From Vibrio ostreae (GTDB taxonomy: Bacteria; Pseudomonadota; Gammaproteobacteria; Enterobacterales; Vibrionaceae): a DNA stretch of 64,000 nt. Each line of letters begins with the position of its first letter. Position 1 is the first letter of the stretch. Under the pieces are notes generated by a model. It was not told the origin of the DNA. It made no database searches and saw nothing but the letters and a program-made list of their open reading frames with translations. Below, one piece after another: positions 1-8,455 of the stretch. Both the position numbers and the translations under genes were made by a program. The stretch lies in the NCBI RefSeq assembly GCF_019226825.1, contig NZ_CP076643.1, positions 2,976,001 to 3,040,000 of the forward strand, read 5' to 3'.

Positions 1-214
1 CGTTCCAGACATACAGGCTGGCATTTTGGTAGGCGTTACTGTCGGTACTGAACGTCGTCACCGTATCACTGGCTTTATAATACACGGTGACCGTCTGGGT
101 ACGGCTCTTTGCTTGTGGGTCAGACGAAGAATTACAGCCGGCCAGAACTCCGGCGGCGATAACCGGCAGCATCGCCTGCCAGATTACCGAATGAGGCAGA
201 GTAGGTTTGTTCAC
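1..214 (-). CDS. Lipoprotein N-terminus, probably pullulanase (partial)
   Basis: This is the 5' end of a gene that runs off the left edge of the window; 71 codons are visible. The start is GTG at 214, with AGGAG about 8 bases upstream. The N-terminus is a lipoprotein signal: a hydrophobic stretch (LPVIAAGVLAGC) ending in the lipobox LAGC, then a Ser-rich linker (NSSSDP). The mature part begins TVTVYYKASD and reaches NASLYVWN at the edge, which resembles the start of the N-terminal starch-binding modules of secreted lipoprotein pullulanases. The pullulanase identity rests on this short stretch and on possible MalT boxes upstream. Only the lipoprotein call is firm. Confidence 0.5.
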   Translation of the reverse strand, partial: MNKPTLPHSVIWQAMLPVIAAGVLAGCNSSSDPQAKSRTQTVTVYYKASDTVTTFSTDSNAYQNASLYVWN

Positions 215-372
215 GTGGTTGACTCCTGATTATTATGATTTATCCGGCCCATACCGGGATTTATTCAGTCGTCATGCTAGATGCTGGCGGGGTCTACAAA
301 GTGTGAGTCAGTTTGGCAAAGATAATTTGGTGCCAGAAAAAATCGCAACCTGGAGCAAAAATCACGAAGTGT

Positions 373-441
373 GGGATGAGTTGTAGTGAGTTTAAGCACA
401 TATTGAAGGTTGAGAGGCAGGGATGAGTGCCGGAGGGTGAG
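373..441 (-). promoter_or_regulatory. Possible MalT boxes upstream of the lipoprotein gene
   Basis: Two identical GGGATGAG octamers (373-380 and 420-427) and a related GGAGGGTGAG (432-441) lie 160-230 bases upstream of the GTG at 214. A weaker GGAGCA is at 352-357. The core GGATGA or GGAGGA is the known recognition element of MalT, the maltotriose-dependent activator of maltose and pullulanase genes. The sequence match is direct; that MalT acts here is inferred from the pullulanase-like gene. Short motifs of this kind occur by chance. Confidence 0.3.
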
Positions 442-525
442 CTGCCCGGCGCACACTATGCGCGGGTTCAGTATCGCAACAGCGGTGCAGTCTGGTTGTA
501 TTAGCGCCATAAGCCGCAACAGCCA

Positions 526-567
526 CCAGATATTTCAGCCGCTTAGTTTGCCGGCTAAAATATCTGG
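526..567. repeat. 16-bp inverted repeat downstream of dsbD
   Basis: The arms are CCAGATATTTCAGCCG (526-541) and CGGCTAAAATATCTGG (552-567), with one mismatched pair and a 10-base loop. The hairpin lies about 30 bases past the dsbD stop codon in the direction of dsbD transcription. There is no T-run on either side, so it is not a classical intrinsic terminator. It may stabilise the 3' end of the mRNA or help factor-dependent termination. The rest of 215-594 shows no convincing gene. Confidence 0.7.
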
Positions 568-594
568 CTGCAGAGACGACCGCTTAGATCTTGG

Positions 595-2385
595 TTACAG
601 CTTATGCTGCTGCAGATGGGTGAGGAACTCTGCTGCGGGAAGGAAGCCGGTGATACGGGCTGAGTCGAGTGGCTGCCCCTGCGCATCCCAGAACGCGATG
701 GTTGGCAGGCCGAGTACCTGCAACTGACGCAGCAGTTCGATATCCTGTGGCTGGTTGCGGGTCACATCCGCTTGCAACAGCACGAAGTTACTCAGTTTCT
801 GCTCGACATCTGGCTGGTGGAAGGTGTACTTCTCGAACTCTTTACACGCCACACACCAGTCAGCGTAGAAGTCGAGCATGACTGCTTTACCTTGCGCGCG
901 TGCTGTCGCTAGTTGCTGATTGAGATCGGAGACATCGGCTATGCGGGTGAACTCAATCTGTGGCGTGTTTTGCAGCTGGGCAGTGCCGGGCATAAACCAG
1001 TGGTTCAGGGCTGGCTGAGCTGAGGCCAGCAAGCCAAGAATGGCAATGATGCCGAGCAGGCTCTGTTTCCAGCCGGCAAACGGCAGGCTGTTTTTGACAT
1101 GGTACAGCCAGCCGAAAGCGGCCAGTCCCAGTGCTGACCATAAAATAGTGGACCAGCTCTCCGGCAGCAGACGCTCCAGCAGGAAAACCGGAGCGGCGAG
1201 CAGAATGAAACCAAACAGGGTTTTGACTCGATCCATCCAGGCGCCGCCTCTTGGCAGCAGGCGGTTACCGAACATCGCGACCAGAATCAGCGGGATCCCC
1301 ATGCCGAGCGCCAGCGCGTACAAAGCAATCCCGCCAGTCAGCAAATCGCCACTTTGGGCCACGTACAACAAGGCTCCGGAAAGCGGCGCGGTGGTGCAGG
1401 GTGAGCAAACCAGACCGGATATCGCCCCCATGGCAAACACGCCAGCCAGGCTGCCACCTTGTTGCTGATTACTCAGGTCAGCCAGCCAGGTCTGAACTTT
1501 GCCGGGTAATTGGATGGTGTAGAGCCCGAACATCGACAGCGCCAGCACGACAAATAACAGACTCAGGCCGATTAATACATACGGATGCTGCAGCGCGGCC
1601 TGAAACTGTAAACCCGCCTGGGCGACGACCAAACCGAGCAGGGTATAAGTCAGTGCCATTCCTTGCACATAGACCAGGCTGAGCAACAGGGTGCGGCGTT
1701 GTGACAACGGCTTACCACCCAGAACGATACTGGTCAGGATCGGATACATCGGCAGCACACACGGGGTGAACGCGAGACCGATGCCGAGCAGTAAAAACAG
1801 CAGCGGTGTCCACCATGCCGCGGCCAGTTGCGAGGCCAGTGAGTCCTGAGGTGAGGTCGGCAACGATGTTGGCGGCGTCAGTGCTGCTGCTTTCACCTCC
1901 GGGGGCTTGGTCGATGCTGGCGTGCTGCTGTCTGTAAAATGGTTAACCTCGATCACCCGGGTCTCAGGTGGGTAACAGAAGCCAGCCTTGGCGCAGCCCT
2001 GATACTGTATGGTCAGTTGTGCTCCGGTCTGATACTGGCTGAGCGGAATATTAACCGACAGCGGGGTGGTATAGATGGTGACGTCGCCGAAAAATTCATC
2101 ATGATAAGGCTCACCCGGCGGTAATTCGACCTGACCGGTCTGCACATCTTGACCCTGCAGCGTGATGCGATCCTGATACAGGTAATAGCCCGGTTTTACC
2201 TGCCAATCGAGGTAGATTTGATTGCCTTGCTGAAAGTAACTGAAGGCAAACGCTTCATCCACCGTGACAAAACGGCTGTTGCTGTTGCCCAGTGTTAAAG
2301 GGTTGCTGTTACCAAATGCGGCAAAAGCGGGTGCATTGAGTGCGCCGCACAGCAGTAGAATTAGGGAAAAAATTAGTCGCATCAT
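595..2385 (-). CDS. dsbD: Thiol:disulfide interchange protein DsbD
   Basis: DsbD is an inner-membrane reductase that passes electrons from cytoplasmic thioredoxin to periplasmic DsbC/DsbG and cytochrome c maturation. The 596-residue protein has all three expected parts. After a signal peptide (about 1-22) comes the periplasmic alpha domain with its Cys pair in [12 protein letters not shown]. The multi-helix membrane beta domain follows, with [11 protein letters not shown] and [11 protein letters not shown]. The C-terminal thioredoxin-like gamma domain carries WCVAC. Length is normal for the family. The start is one of two adjacent ATG codons (2385 or 2382), neither with a strong ribosome site. 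In E. coli the order is aspA-dcuA-cutA-dsbD; here dsbD lies directly downstream of aspA on the same strand. Confidence 0.95.
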   Translation of the reverse strand: MMRLIFSLILLLCGALNAPAFAAFGNSNPLTLGNSNSRFVTVDEAFAFSYFQQGNQIYLDWQVKPGYYLYQDRITLQGQDVQTGQVELPPGEPYHDEFFGDVTIYTTPLSVNIPLSQYQTGAQLTIQYQGCAKAGFCYPPETRVIEVNHFTDSSTPASTKPPEVKAAALTPPTSLPTSPQDSLASQLAAAWWTPLLFLLLGIGLAFTPCVLPMYPILTSIVLGGKPLSQRRTLLLSLVYVQGMALTYTLLGLVVAQAGLQFQAALQHPYVLIGLSLLFVVLALSMFGLYTIQLPGKVQTWLADLSNQQQGGSLAGVFAMGAISGLVCSPCTTAPLSGALLYVAQSGDLLTGGIALYALALGMGIPLILVAMFGNRLLPRGGAWMDRVKTLFGFILLAAPVFLLERLLPESWSTILWSALGLAAFGWLYHVKNSLPFAGWKQSLLGIIAILGLLASAQPALNHWFMPGTAQLQNTPQIEFTRIADVSDLNQQLATARAQGKAVMLDFYADWCVACKEFEKYTFHQPDVEQKLSNFVLLQADVTRNQPQDIELLRQLQVLGLPTIAFWDAQGQPLDSARITGFLPAAEFLTHLQQHKL

Positions 2386-2531
2386 TAGGATATTCTGAAT
2401 AAGTGAACGCCCATACTATACCTGAACTATCGTTGAGTTCGGCGGATTGTGTCAAATTTCATCAAGCCGCCGACATATTGGTATCTCTGCAGGCCTTTGC
2501 AGCGAGCCTCGTCTGAGGAAAACAAAGTGGC

Positions 2532-2631
2532 GGACCGGATTGAGCCGAACCGGATTTGATTCGCTTAATCATTCAGACCGGTATAGAGCCGGTTTGGTTT
2601 CGTCGCCAAGCGAATTTATCGCAAGCGGTCC
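2532..2631. other. Non-coding stretch with overlapping inverted repeats
   Basis: The 350-base gap between aspA and dsbD has no convincing gene. Within it, GGACCG (2532-2537) can pair with CGGTCC (2626-2631), AACCGG (2548-2553) with CCGGTT (2589-2594), and ATTCGCTT (2559-2566) with AAGCGAAT (2608-2615). The last two pairings cross each other. This may be a structured leader of dsbD or simply the scar of lost genes; no known RNA family is recognised. Confidence 0.3.
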
Positions 2632-2697
2632 AGCGGGCGGTGTGAGCAGATAACGGGGCGGCCGCTGACCAATGGTCACAGTAGTGCCGCGCGGGGG

Positions 2698-2722
2698 AAA
2701 AATCAGGCCCCGAGGGGCCTGA
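2698..2722 (-). terminator. Intrinsic terminator of aspA
   Basis: Read on the minus strand, TCAGGCCCC and GGGGCCTGA form a 9-bp GC-rich stem with a two-base loop (2703-2722), followed by TTTTT. It begins 14 bases past the aspA stop codon. Confidence 0.85.
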
Positions 2723-2735
2723 TGGGGCAAACAGC

Positions 2736-4195
2736 TTATTCGTAGCGTTTGGCTTTGTACTGCGGGTGCATCAGGTTCTGGACCGAGAAAATATCATCCA
2801 GTTCTTCTTCGGTCAGCAAACCACGTTCCAGTACCACTTCACGCACACTTTTACCGGTCTCTGCACAGATCTTACCGACAATGTCACCTTCATGGTGGCC
2901 AATGTACGGGTTCAGATAGGTAACGATACCGATAGAGTTAAACACGTAACCTTCACAGATCTCTTTGTTCACTGTAATGCCGTCAATACATTTATCACGC
3001 AGATTCACACAAGCGTTAGACAGCAGTGAAATCGACTCAAACATCGCCTGAGCAATGACAGGTTCCATCACGTTGAGCTGCAGTTGACCGCCTTCTGCTG
3101 CGAACGAGACGGTGTTGTCGTTACCCAGTACTTTAAAACAAACCTGGTTAACCACTTCCGGTACCACAGGGTTTACCTTGGCTGGCATGATGGATGAGCC
3201 CGCTTGCAGTTCAGGCAGATTAAGTTCGTTCAGGCCGGCGCGCGGGCCTGAAGACAGCAAACGCAGGTCGTTACAGATTTTCGACAGTTTCACCGCCAGA
3301 CGCTTGAGGGCGCCATGGGTCATTACATAAGCGCCACAGTCTGAGGTTGCTTCAATCAGGTCTTCTGCCGGCACCACTTCCAGGCCAGTCACTTGTGCCA
3401 GGTGTTTCACCGCAGCCGCCTGGTAACCCGGTGCGGTATTCAGGCCAGTACCGATGGCTGTCGCACCCAGGTTGACCTCGAGCAGCAGTTTTGAGGTGTA
3501 TTGCAGGGCACGGATTTCTTCGTTCAGCGTCACCGCCCAGGCATGGAATTCCTGGCCTACAGTCATAGGCACCGCGTCCTGCAACTGGGTACGGCCCATC
3601 TTGAGGATGGTTTTGAATTCCTGGCTCTTAAGCTCGAACGCGCCTTTCAGGTATTCAATTGCATCAATTAACTTTAGCACGCTGTTGTAAACCGCGATCC
3701 GGAAACCGGTCGGGTAAGCGCAGTTGGTCGACTGGCTCTTGTTGACGTGATCGTTCGGGTTGATGAACTGGTACTGACCTTTCTCTTTACCCATCAGTTC
3801 CAGAGCGACGTTAGCGATCACTTCGTTGGTGTTCATGTTGACCGAAGTACCGGCCCCCCCCCTGGAATACATCTGACGGGAACTGGTCCATGCACTTACC
3901 GGTCTCAAGAATCAGATCACAAGCCTGGATAATGTAATTGGCAACATCTTTCGGTACGACGCTCAGTTCTTTGTTAGCCAGAGCCGCCGCTTTTTTTGGT
4001 CATCACCATGCCACGCACAAACTCAGGCACATCAGAAATCGTGACATTTGAGATGTTAAAGTTTTCGATCGCACGCAGGGTGTGGATGCCGTAATAAGCG
4101 TCGGCAGGAACGTGACGCTGGCCGAGTAAATCTTCTTCAATTCGTGTGGCTGGGGAAGGGGAAGATGTCATTTGGGCTGCAGAGGTTTGAGCCAT
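2736..4195 (-). pseudogene. aspA: Aspartate ammonia-lyase, disrupted by two +1 homopolymer frameshifts
   Basis: Aspartase converts L-aspartate to fumarate and ammonia, feeding fumarate respiration. The start is ATG 4195 (MAQTSAAQM), with AAGGA upstream. The frame reads correctly to MVMTKK at a run of seven T (3991-3997); six would keep the frame. The second segment ([12 protein letters not shown] to FPSDVFQ) is perfect in its own frame up to nine C (3854-3862); eight would restore [10 protein letters not shown]. The third segment is intact to the stop and includes the fumarase/aspartase signature [10 protein letters not shown]. Removing the two extra bases gives 485 residues, the normal length. 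All three segments keep full family similarity, so this is either a very recent mutation or a sequencing/assembly error in homopolymers. Confidence 0.9.
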
Positions 4196-4370
4196 AACAG
4201 GATCCTTAAGATAATTATTCTGATTAGATTGCAACTAGTTAGCCACTTCTGCCTTAAGAATCCGTTCATCAGAGTTTTTGGCTGCAAAATCGATCCTGAC
4301 TTTAGTGGCACATCATACTCAAGTCATAAAGAAAAAACAGGAAGTTGATCACTTTTTGTTGCGTTAAAGA

Positions 4371-6281
4371 TCACGATTGTTGAGGTTCGACCACCGTCAG
4401 ATTTTCAAAGCCATGCAACGAGACACAGTTTTTGCCTTTGCGCTTGGAGCGGTACATGGCTTTGTCGGCATTGGTTGCGGTCTGAATGGCATCCTTGGTG
4501 ACTTCCGCCACTCCGACGCTGATGGTGACCTGATATTGCGGCCAGTTGGCGATAGCACTGCACACGCGTTGCATCAGTTTACCGGCCTGATGGATATCGG
4601 TGTGCTGGATAATGACCGCGAACTCATCACCGCCGATGCGGGCGATAAAATCAGTATCACGCAGCAGGGCTTGCAACTGCTGGGCGACATGTAAAATAAC
4701 CACATCGCCGACCGCATGGCCCAGTGTATCATTGATGTCTTTGAACGAGTCGATGTCGATCACGGCCAGGCAGGCTGGCGGCTCGTCCGGATAACGCTGA
4801 TGCAGGCGGGTGTGGTAGTTGAGCATATTTTCGAACTTTTTCTTGTTCCACAAAGCCGTTGCCGAATCGCGTTCGCTGCGTTCTTTGAGCTCAATGATGG
4901 CATTATGATGGTCTGAGATGTCGGTAAATGAATAGACATAATACTGCACTTTTTTCAGCTTGCTGCTCAGGGCACGCACGTCGGTTTTACACACCACTTC
5001 ATCACCGTGCGGGTTTTGCAGGGTATATTGTCCTTCCCAGTGGCCCTGGTTAATCAGATCAGCGTGCATTTCACGCTGTTTGAGGCGTGAAGGTAAGAAG
5101 TTGAGCACACTGCGCCCTTGCAATGCGAACGGCTCCATTCCCACCATGTCACAAAAGCGCTTGCTGACGCGTAAAATGCGGTGCTCACGATTGGTGAACA
5201 CAATGGCCACGCCGTTTTCAATCACGAACTGGGCATAGGTTTTATCCATTTTAATGCTTTTGTGCGCAATCCAGAACATGGCCAGAATCACCGAAACAAT
5301 ACCAAGCAGCAGCCAGATGACGATGGCATCCTTGAGTATCCCGGCGTTGCGTGGGGCGAACATCGCACTCAACATATCAGGCGTGTAATGAGTGAGCAGC
5401 ATCAGTCCGCCGACCGAAGAAAATAGCTGATTATCAAAGCGCTGATAGATGAACAGTCCCTCTTTAGTGGTAAGGCTGCCTTTGGTGTTGTTATTGGCTT
5501 GCATGGCTTGCCAGACCTCAGGGTGCTCGTTGGGCAGGTTAAGTGATGCGCGGCTTTGGATTAAGTCACCAAACAGCCTGTTTTCATCGCTGCTGACGAT
5601 GAAGTAACCCTGGCGATCGACAAAGTCGACACTGAGGTTCTGATTGTTGGCCGTGATCTGTTTGATGACCGCCATCACATCGAGGTTGGCGATAAAGTAG
5701 CCTAAGCGCCGCTGGTCTGTGTCAAGCGGATACAGGAGACGAAAGCCTGGCTTATAGGGGATGAGGGGCAGGCCGTGCTCATATTCGAGATCAATACCAA
5801 AGTAGCCCTGCTCTCCGACGGCCAGCTGGCGGGCGTAAATAAAATAATCGCGATGACCTTTCTCCTGCAGTTGTTCTTGTGGCACCACAAAAGCCTGAGT
5901 CATTTGCCGGGTGTAATCGACGCGGATAACTTCTTTACCTGCAAGATCAAGAAAACGCAGCTGATAAAACAGGCCGGAATTAAAGGACGTTAATGACCAC
6001 TGGCTTTCGAGATAACGGCGCAACCGAGGATCGCGATCACGGGCGTAGTCGGCCAGCAGTGGTGAATGACTGAGTTGATAGAAGCTTTTTTGAATTTGAG
6101 AATGAGTGCGGCTGGCCTTCGCATCCACAAACGAAAGAAATTGCAAGCCCTGAGCTTCAAGCTGGTTGAGCAGGAACTGATGAGCCTTATTGGATAAATG
6201 GTAATAAAAGCCGAGTGGGAGCAGCGTTAAACCCAGCCACAGAATTACCGTTTTTTTTAGTGTATTGGTAACCCGTTTCAT
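4371..6281 (-). CDS. Membrane diguanylate cyclase with sensor, PAS and GGDEF domains
   Basis: This probably makes the second messenger cyclic di-GMP from two GTP. The 636-residue protein has an N-terminal membrane helix (about 10-28) and a periplasmic ligand-sensing region (about 35-310) that looks like a double Cache domain. A second helix lies at about 319-342, followed by a PAS domain (about 350-460) and a C-terminal GGDEF domain. The active-site motif GGDEF is intact, and the product-inhibition site RxxD (RDTD) sits exactly five residues before it, so the enzyme is expected to be active and feedback-controlled. The sensed signal is unknown. The gene lies just upstream of aspA on the same strand but has its own leader. 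Confidence 0.9.
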   Translation of the reverse strand: MKRVTNTLKKTVILWLGLTLLPLGFYYHLSNKAHQFLLNQLEAQGLQFLSFVDAKASRTHSQIQKSFYQLSHSPLLADYARDRDPRLRRYLESQWSLTSFNSGLFYQLRFLDLAGKEVIRVDYTRQMTQAFVVPQEQLQEKGHRDYFIYARQLAVGEQGYFGIDLEYEHGLPLIPYKPGFRLLYPLDTDQRRLGYFIANLDVMAVIKQITANNQNLSVDFVDRQGYFIVSSDENRLFGDLIQSRASLNLPNEHPEVWQAMQANNNTKGSLTTKEGLFIYQRFDNQLFSSVGGLMLLTHYTPDMLSAMFAPRNAGILKDAIVIWLLLGIVSVILAMFWIAHKSIKMDKTYAQFVIENGVAIVFTNREHRILRVSKRFCDMVGMEPFALQGRSVLNFLPSRLKQREMHADLINQGHWEGQYTLQNPHGDEVVCKTDVRALSSKLKKVQYYVYSFTDISDHHNAIIELKERSERDSATALWNKKKFENMLNYHTRLHQRYPDEPPACLAVIDIDSFKDINDTLGHAVGDVVILHVAQQLQALLRDTDFIARIGGDEFAVIIQHTDIHQAGKLMQRVCSAIANWPQYQVTISVGVAEVTKDAIQTATNADKAMYRSKRKGKNCVSLHGFENLTVVEPQQS

Positions 6282-6502
6282 TATGCCACTTGTTGAATTT
6301 TATCTGTGTATTCAAGGTAGTCGACTTTCGGATGGGTTTCCAACCACAATTACTTTTATAGCAATAACTTACGCCTATCTAGTTGAATTGTTTACAATAG
6401 ATTTTTTCCTCTTGGGCAATAATTTTTTATATTATGGCTGTGAGCTGATTGCTTGAACAAGATTGCCCTTAACGCTAATGTGAAGCCAACAAAGGAGGGA
6501 CA

Positions 6503-6994
6503 GTGTTTCCGATATTATTGATGATGTTTATTGCGGTGCCGGTGATCGAAATCGGCCTGTTTATTCAGGTGGGCGGTATGCTGGGCTTATGGCCGACGTT
6601 GGCTCTGGTGTTGATCACTGCATTTGTTGGTGCTTCACTGGTACGCAGCCAGGGGCTGTCGACTCTGCTGACGGTGCAGCAGCGTATGCAGCGTGGTGAA
6701 ATACCGGCTCAGCAGATCGTTGAGGGGGTCATGCTGGCGGTGGCTGGCGTGCTGTTGCTGACGCCTGGTTTTATGACCGATACCATGGGGATGCTGATAC
6801 TGCTGCCACGCCCGCGGGCGATGCTGGCTAAGTATTTGATGACCAAAGTGGTTGTGACCAATATGTCGGCCGGGGGATTTCAGTCCGGCCCGTATGAGCG
6901 AGGCCCGGATCAACACGGTCAGGGTGGCCAGACCTTTGATGGCGAGTATGAGCGTAAAGACGACTCAGATCACGACAAGCTGGATCGTCATTAG
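6503..6994 (+). CDS. fxsA: FxsA family membrane protein
   Basis: FxsA is a small inner-membrane protein; in E. coli extra copies relieve exclusion of phage T7 by the F plasmid, but its normal role is unclear. The 163-residue protein has hydrophobic segments at about 1-20, 25-48 and 75-100, and a polar Gly/Asp/His-rich C-terminal tail (GPDQHGQGG to DDSDHDKLDRH). The start is GTG 6503 with a strong GGAGG seven bases upstream. In E. coli fxsA is also a neighbour of aspA, which supports the call. Confidence 0.85.
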   Translation: MFPILLMMFIAVPVIEIGLFIQVGGMLGLWPTLALVLITAFVGASLVRSQGLSTLLTVQQRMQRGEIPAQQIVEGVMLAVAGVLLLTPGFMTDTMGMLILLPRPRAMLAKYLMTKVVVTNMSAGGFQSGPYERGPDQHGQGGQTFDGEYERKDDSDHDKLDRH

Positions 6995-7023
6995 GGCATT
7001 TGGCCAGCCATAACCCCAAAGCT

Positions 7024-7052
7024 AAAAAAGCTCTCGCTTGCGGGAGCTTTTG
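7024..7052 (+). terminator. Intrinsic terminator of fxsA
   Basis: A hairpin built on AAAGCTC and GAGCTTT, with inner pairs CGC/GCG and a T-G pair, is followed by TTTTGC. It begins about 30 bases after the fxsA stop. The A-run on the other side could let it also act on the minus strand. Confidence 0.75.
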
Positions 7053-7121
7053 CTTTATTCAGCCCGGTGTTTCTCCAAGGGATCCCCGGGTTTTGTCTGG
7101 TTAAGACGGGAAGCCGGGGGC

Positions 7122-7595
7122 TCAAATCGCGCCGGCAAAGTCCATCTGACGCCAGGCTTCGAATGCGATGATAGCCACGGCATTGGATAGATTGAGGCTG
7201 CGTGCTTCTGGCATCATAGGAATGCGGATCCGCTGCTCAGGAGGTAGAGCCGCAATCAGATCGGCCGGTAGTCCGCGAGTTTCCGGTCCGAACAGCAGCA
7301 CATCACCGTCCTGGTAGCGGGCATCGACATGATGACCGGTCGTTTTAGTGGTGCAGGCAAAAATGCGATATTCACCACGCTCAGCCAGGTAATCGAGAAA
7401 GGCCTGATAATCTTTGTGGCGGGTGACCCGTGCCAAATCATGGTAATCCAGTCCGGCCCGGCGAACCTTCTTCTCCTCCAGATCGAAGCCCAGCGGTTCA
7501 ATCAGATGCAGGTTGGCACCGCAGTTGGCACACAGTCGAATAATGTTACCCGTGTTGGGCGCAATTTCAGGTTCATACAGGGCGATGTCTAACAT
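7122..7595 (-). CDS. trmL: tRNA (cytidine/uridine(34)-2'-O)-methyltransferase
   Basis: TrmL is a SPOUT-class enzyme that methylates the 2'-O of the wobble base of tRNA-Leu using S-adenosylmethionine. The protein has 157 residues, the family length. It begins [24 protein letters not shown], and the C-terminal knot carries the SAM-binding motifs [16 protein letters not shown] and [11 protein letters not shown]. The start at 7595 has only a distant AAGGA upstream. It appears to be a single-gene unit between fxsA (convergent) and sodA. Confidence 0.93.
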   Translation of the reverse strand: MLDIALYEPEIAPNTGNIIRLCANCGANLHLIEPLGFDLEEKKVRRAGLDYHDLARVTRHKDYQAFLDYLAERGEYRIFACTTKTTGHHVDARYQDGDVLLFGPETRGLPADLIAALPPEQRIRIPMMPEARSLNLSNAVAIIAFEAWRQMDFAGAI

Positions 7596-7630
7596 GGCTT
7601 TTGCGTTCCTTAGTGATTGAACGCCGCAGT

Positions 7631-7666
7631 ATATACCCAGAGAAGTGGATATACCCAGAGAAGTGG
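7631..7666. repeat. Tandem direct repeat, 18 bp x 2
   Basis: The unit ATATACCCAGAGAAGTGG occurs twice with no gap or mismatch (7631-7648 and 7649-7666) in the short gap between sodA and trmL. It is too short to be a mobile element and no known function is recognised. Confidence 0.9.
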
Positions 7667-7724
7667 TCGATTCGGATAAGGAAAAACGGCAGCAGCTGGG
7701 GAGGGGCTGCCACCGGTCGGATTA

Positions 7725-8342
7725 TCAGGCGGCCAGAGCTCTGGCAACGGCGTAGTTTTCTGCGACGGCCTGCCAGTTCACTACATTCCACCAGGCGGTG
7801 ATGTAGTCAGGTCGACGGTTCTGATAGCTGATGTAGTAAGCATGTTCCCATACATCCAGAGCCAGAATCGGTTCTCCGCGCACATTGGCAATGTCCATCA
7901 GCGGGTTGTCCTGATTGCTGGTTGAGCTGATCACCAGCTCACCATCACGCACCACCAGCCAGACAAAACCTGAGCCGAAGGTGTTGACGGCTGCGTCGGA
8001 AAACTGTTGCTGGAATTGGCTGAAACTGCCGAACGTGCGTTCGATGGCATCGGCCAGTTCGCCTTCAGGCTGACCGCCGCCTTGTGGCGTCATGCAGTTC
8101 CAGTACAGGATGTGATTGTAATAGCCACCGCCGTTGTTACGAATCGCTGCAGGCAGGGTCGAAATACGTGCAAACAACTCATCGAGCGGGGTTTGCTCAT
8201 ACTCAGTACCTTTAATCGCGGTCATAAACTTATCGTAGTAAGTGCGGTGGTGCTTGCTGTAGTGCACTTGCATGGTTTGCGCATCGATGTAGGGTTCCAG
8301 GGCATCGTAGGCGTATGGCAGTTCAGGGAATGTATGCGACAT
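7725..8342 (-). CDS. sodA: Superoxide dismutase, Fe/Mn family (Mn type likely)
   Basis: The enzyme turns superoxide into hydrogen peroxide and oxygen. The 205-residue protein has the metal ligands of the family: His27 (MQVHYSKHH), a His in YYNHILYW, and Asp and His in DVWEHAYY. The start is ATG 8342 with a strong GGAGG upstream, giving MSHTFPELPYAYDAL. The upstream Fur box fits sodA of enteric bacteria, which Fur represses when iron is plentiful. Fe versus Mn use cannot be settled by eye; the regulation favours Mn. Confidence 0.93.
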   Translation of the reverse strand: MSHTFPELPYAYDALEPYIDAQTMQVHYSKHHRTYYDKFMTAIKGTEYEQTPLDELFARISTLPAAIRNNGGGYYNHILYWNCMTPQGGGQPEGELADAIERTFGSFSQFQQQFSDAAVNTFGSGFVWLVVRDGELVISSTSNQDNPLMDIANVRGEPILALDVWEHAYYISYQNRRPDYITAWWNVVNWQAVAENYAVARALAA

Positions 8343-8375
8343 AGTTGATCCTCCGTTCAATCAATACAGATAATA

Positions 8376-8398
8376 TTGATAACCATTCTCATTATCAA
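8376..8398 (-). promoter_or_regulatory. Fur box upstream of sodA
   Basis: On the minus strand the site reads TTGATAATGAGAATGGTTATCAA within 8376-8398, close to the Fur consensus GATAATGATAATCATTATC and nearly palindromic. It lies 34-56 bases before the sodA start, where a repressor would cover the promoter. Confidence 0.8.
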
Positions 8399-8455
8399 CT
8401 ACGTCTTTTGTGTGGTTTTTGTGCAGCCGGAAGCGCGGGCGCTCTCCCGGCTCGG

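Noticed and set aside
277..519. 80-codon minus-strand frame in the gap beside dsbD
   Set aside because: No similarity, no ribosome site, and it overlaps the possible MalT boxes; probably non-coding.
2447..2653. 68-codon plus-strand frame between dsbD and aspA
   Set aside because: It starts without a ribosome site, has an Arg/Ser-rich random composition and overlaps the inverted repeats.
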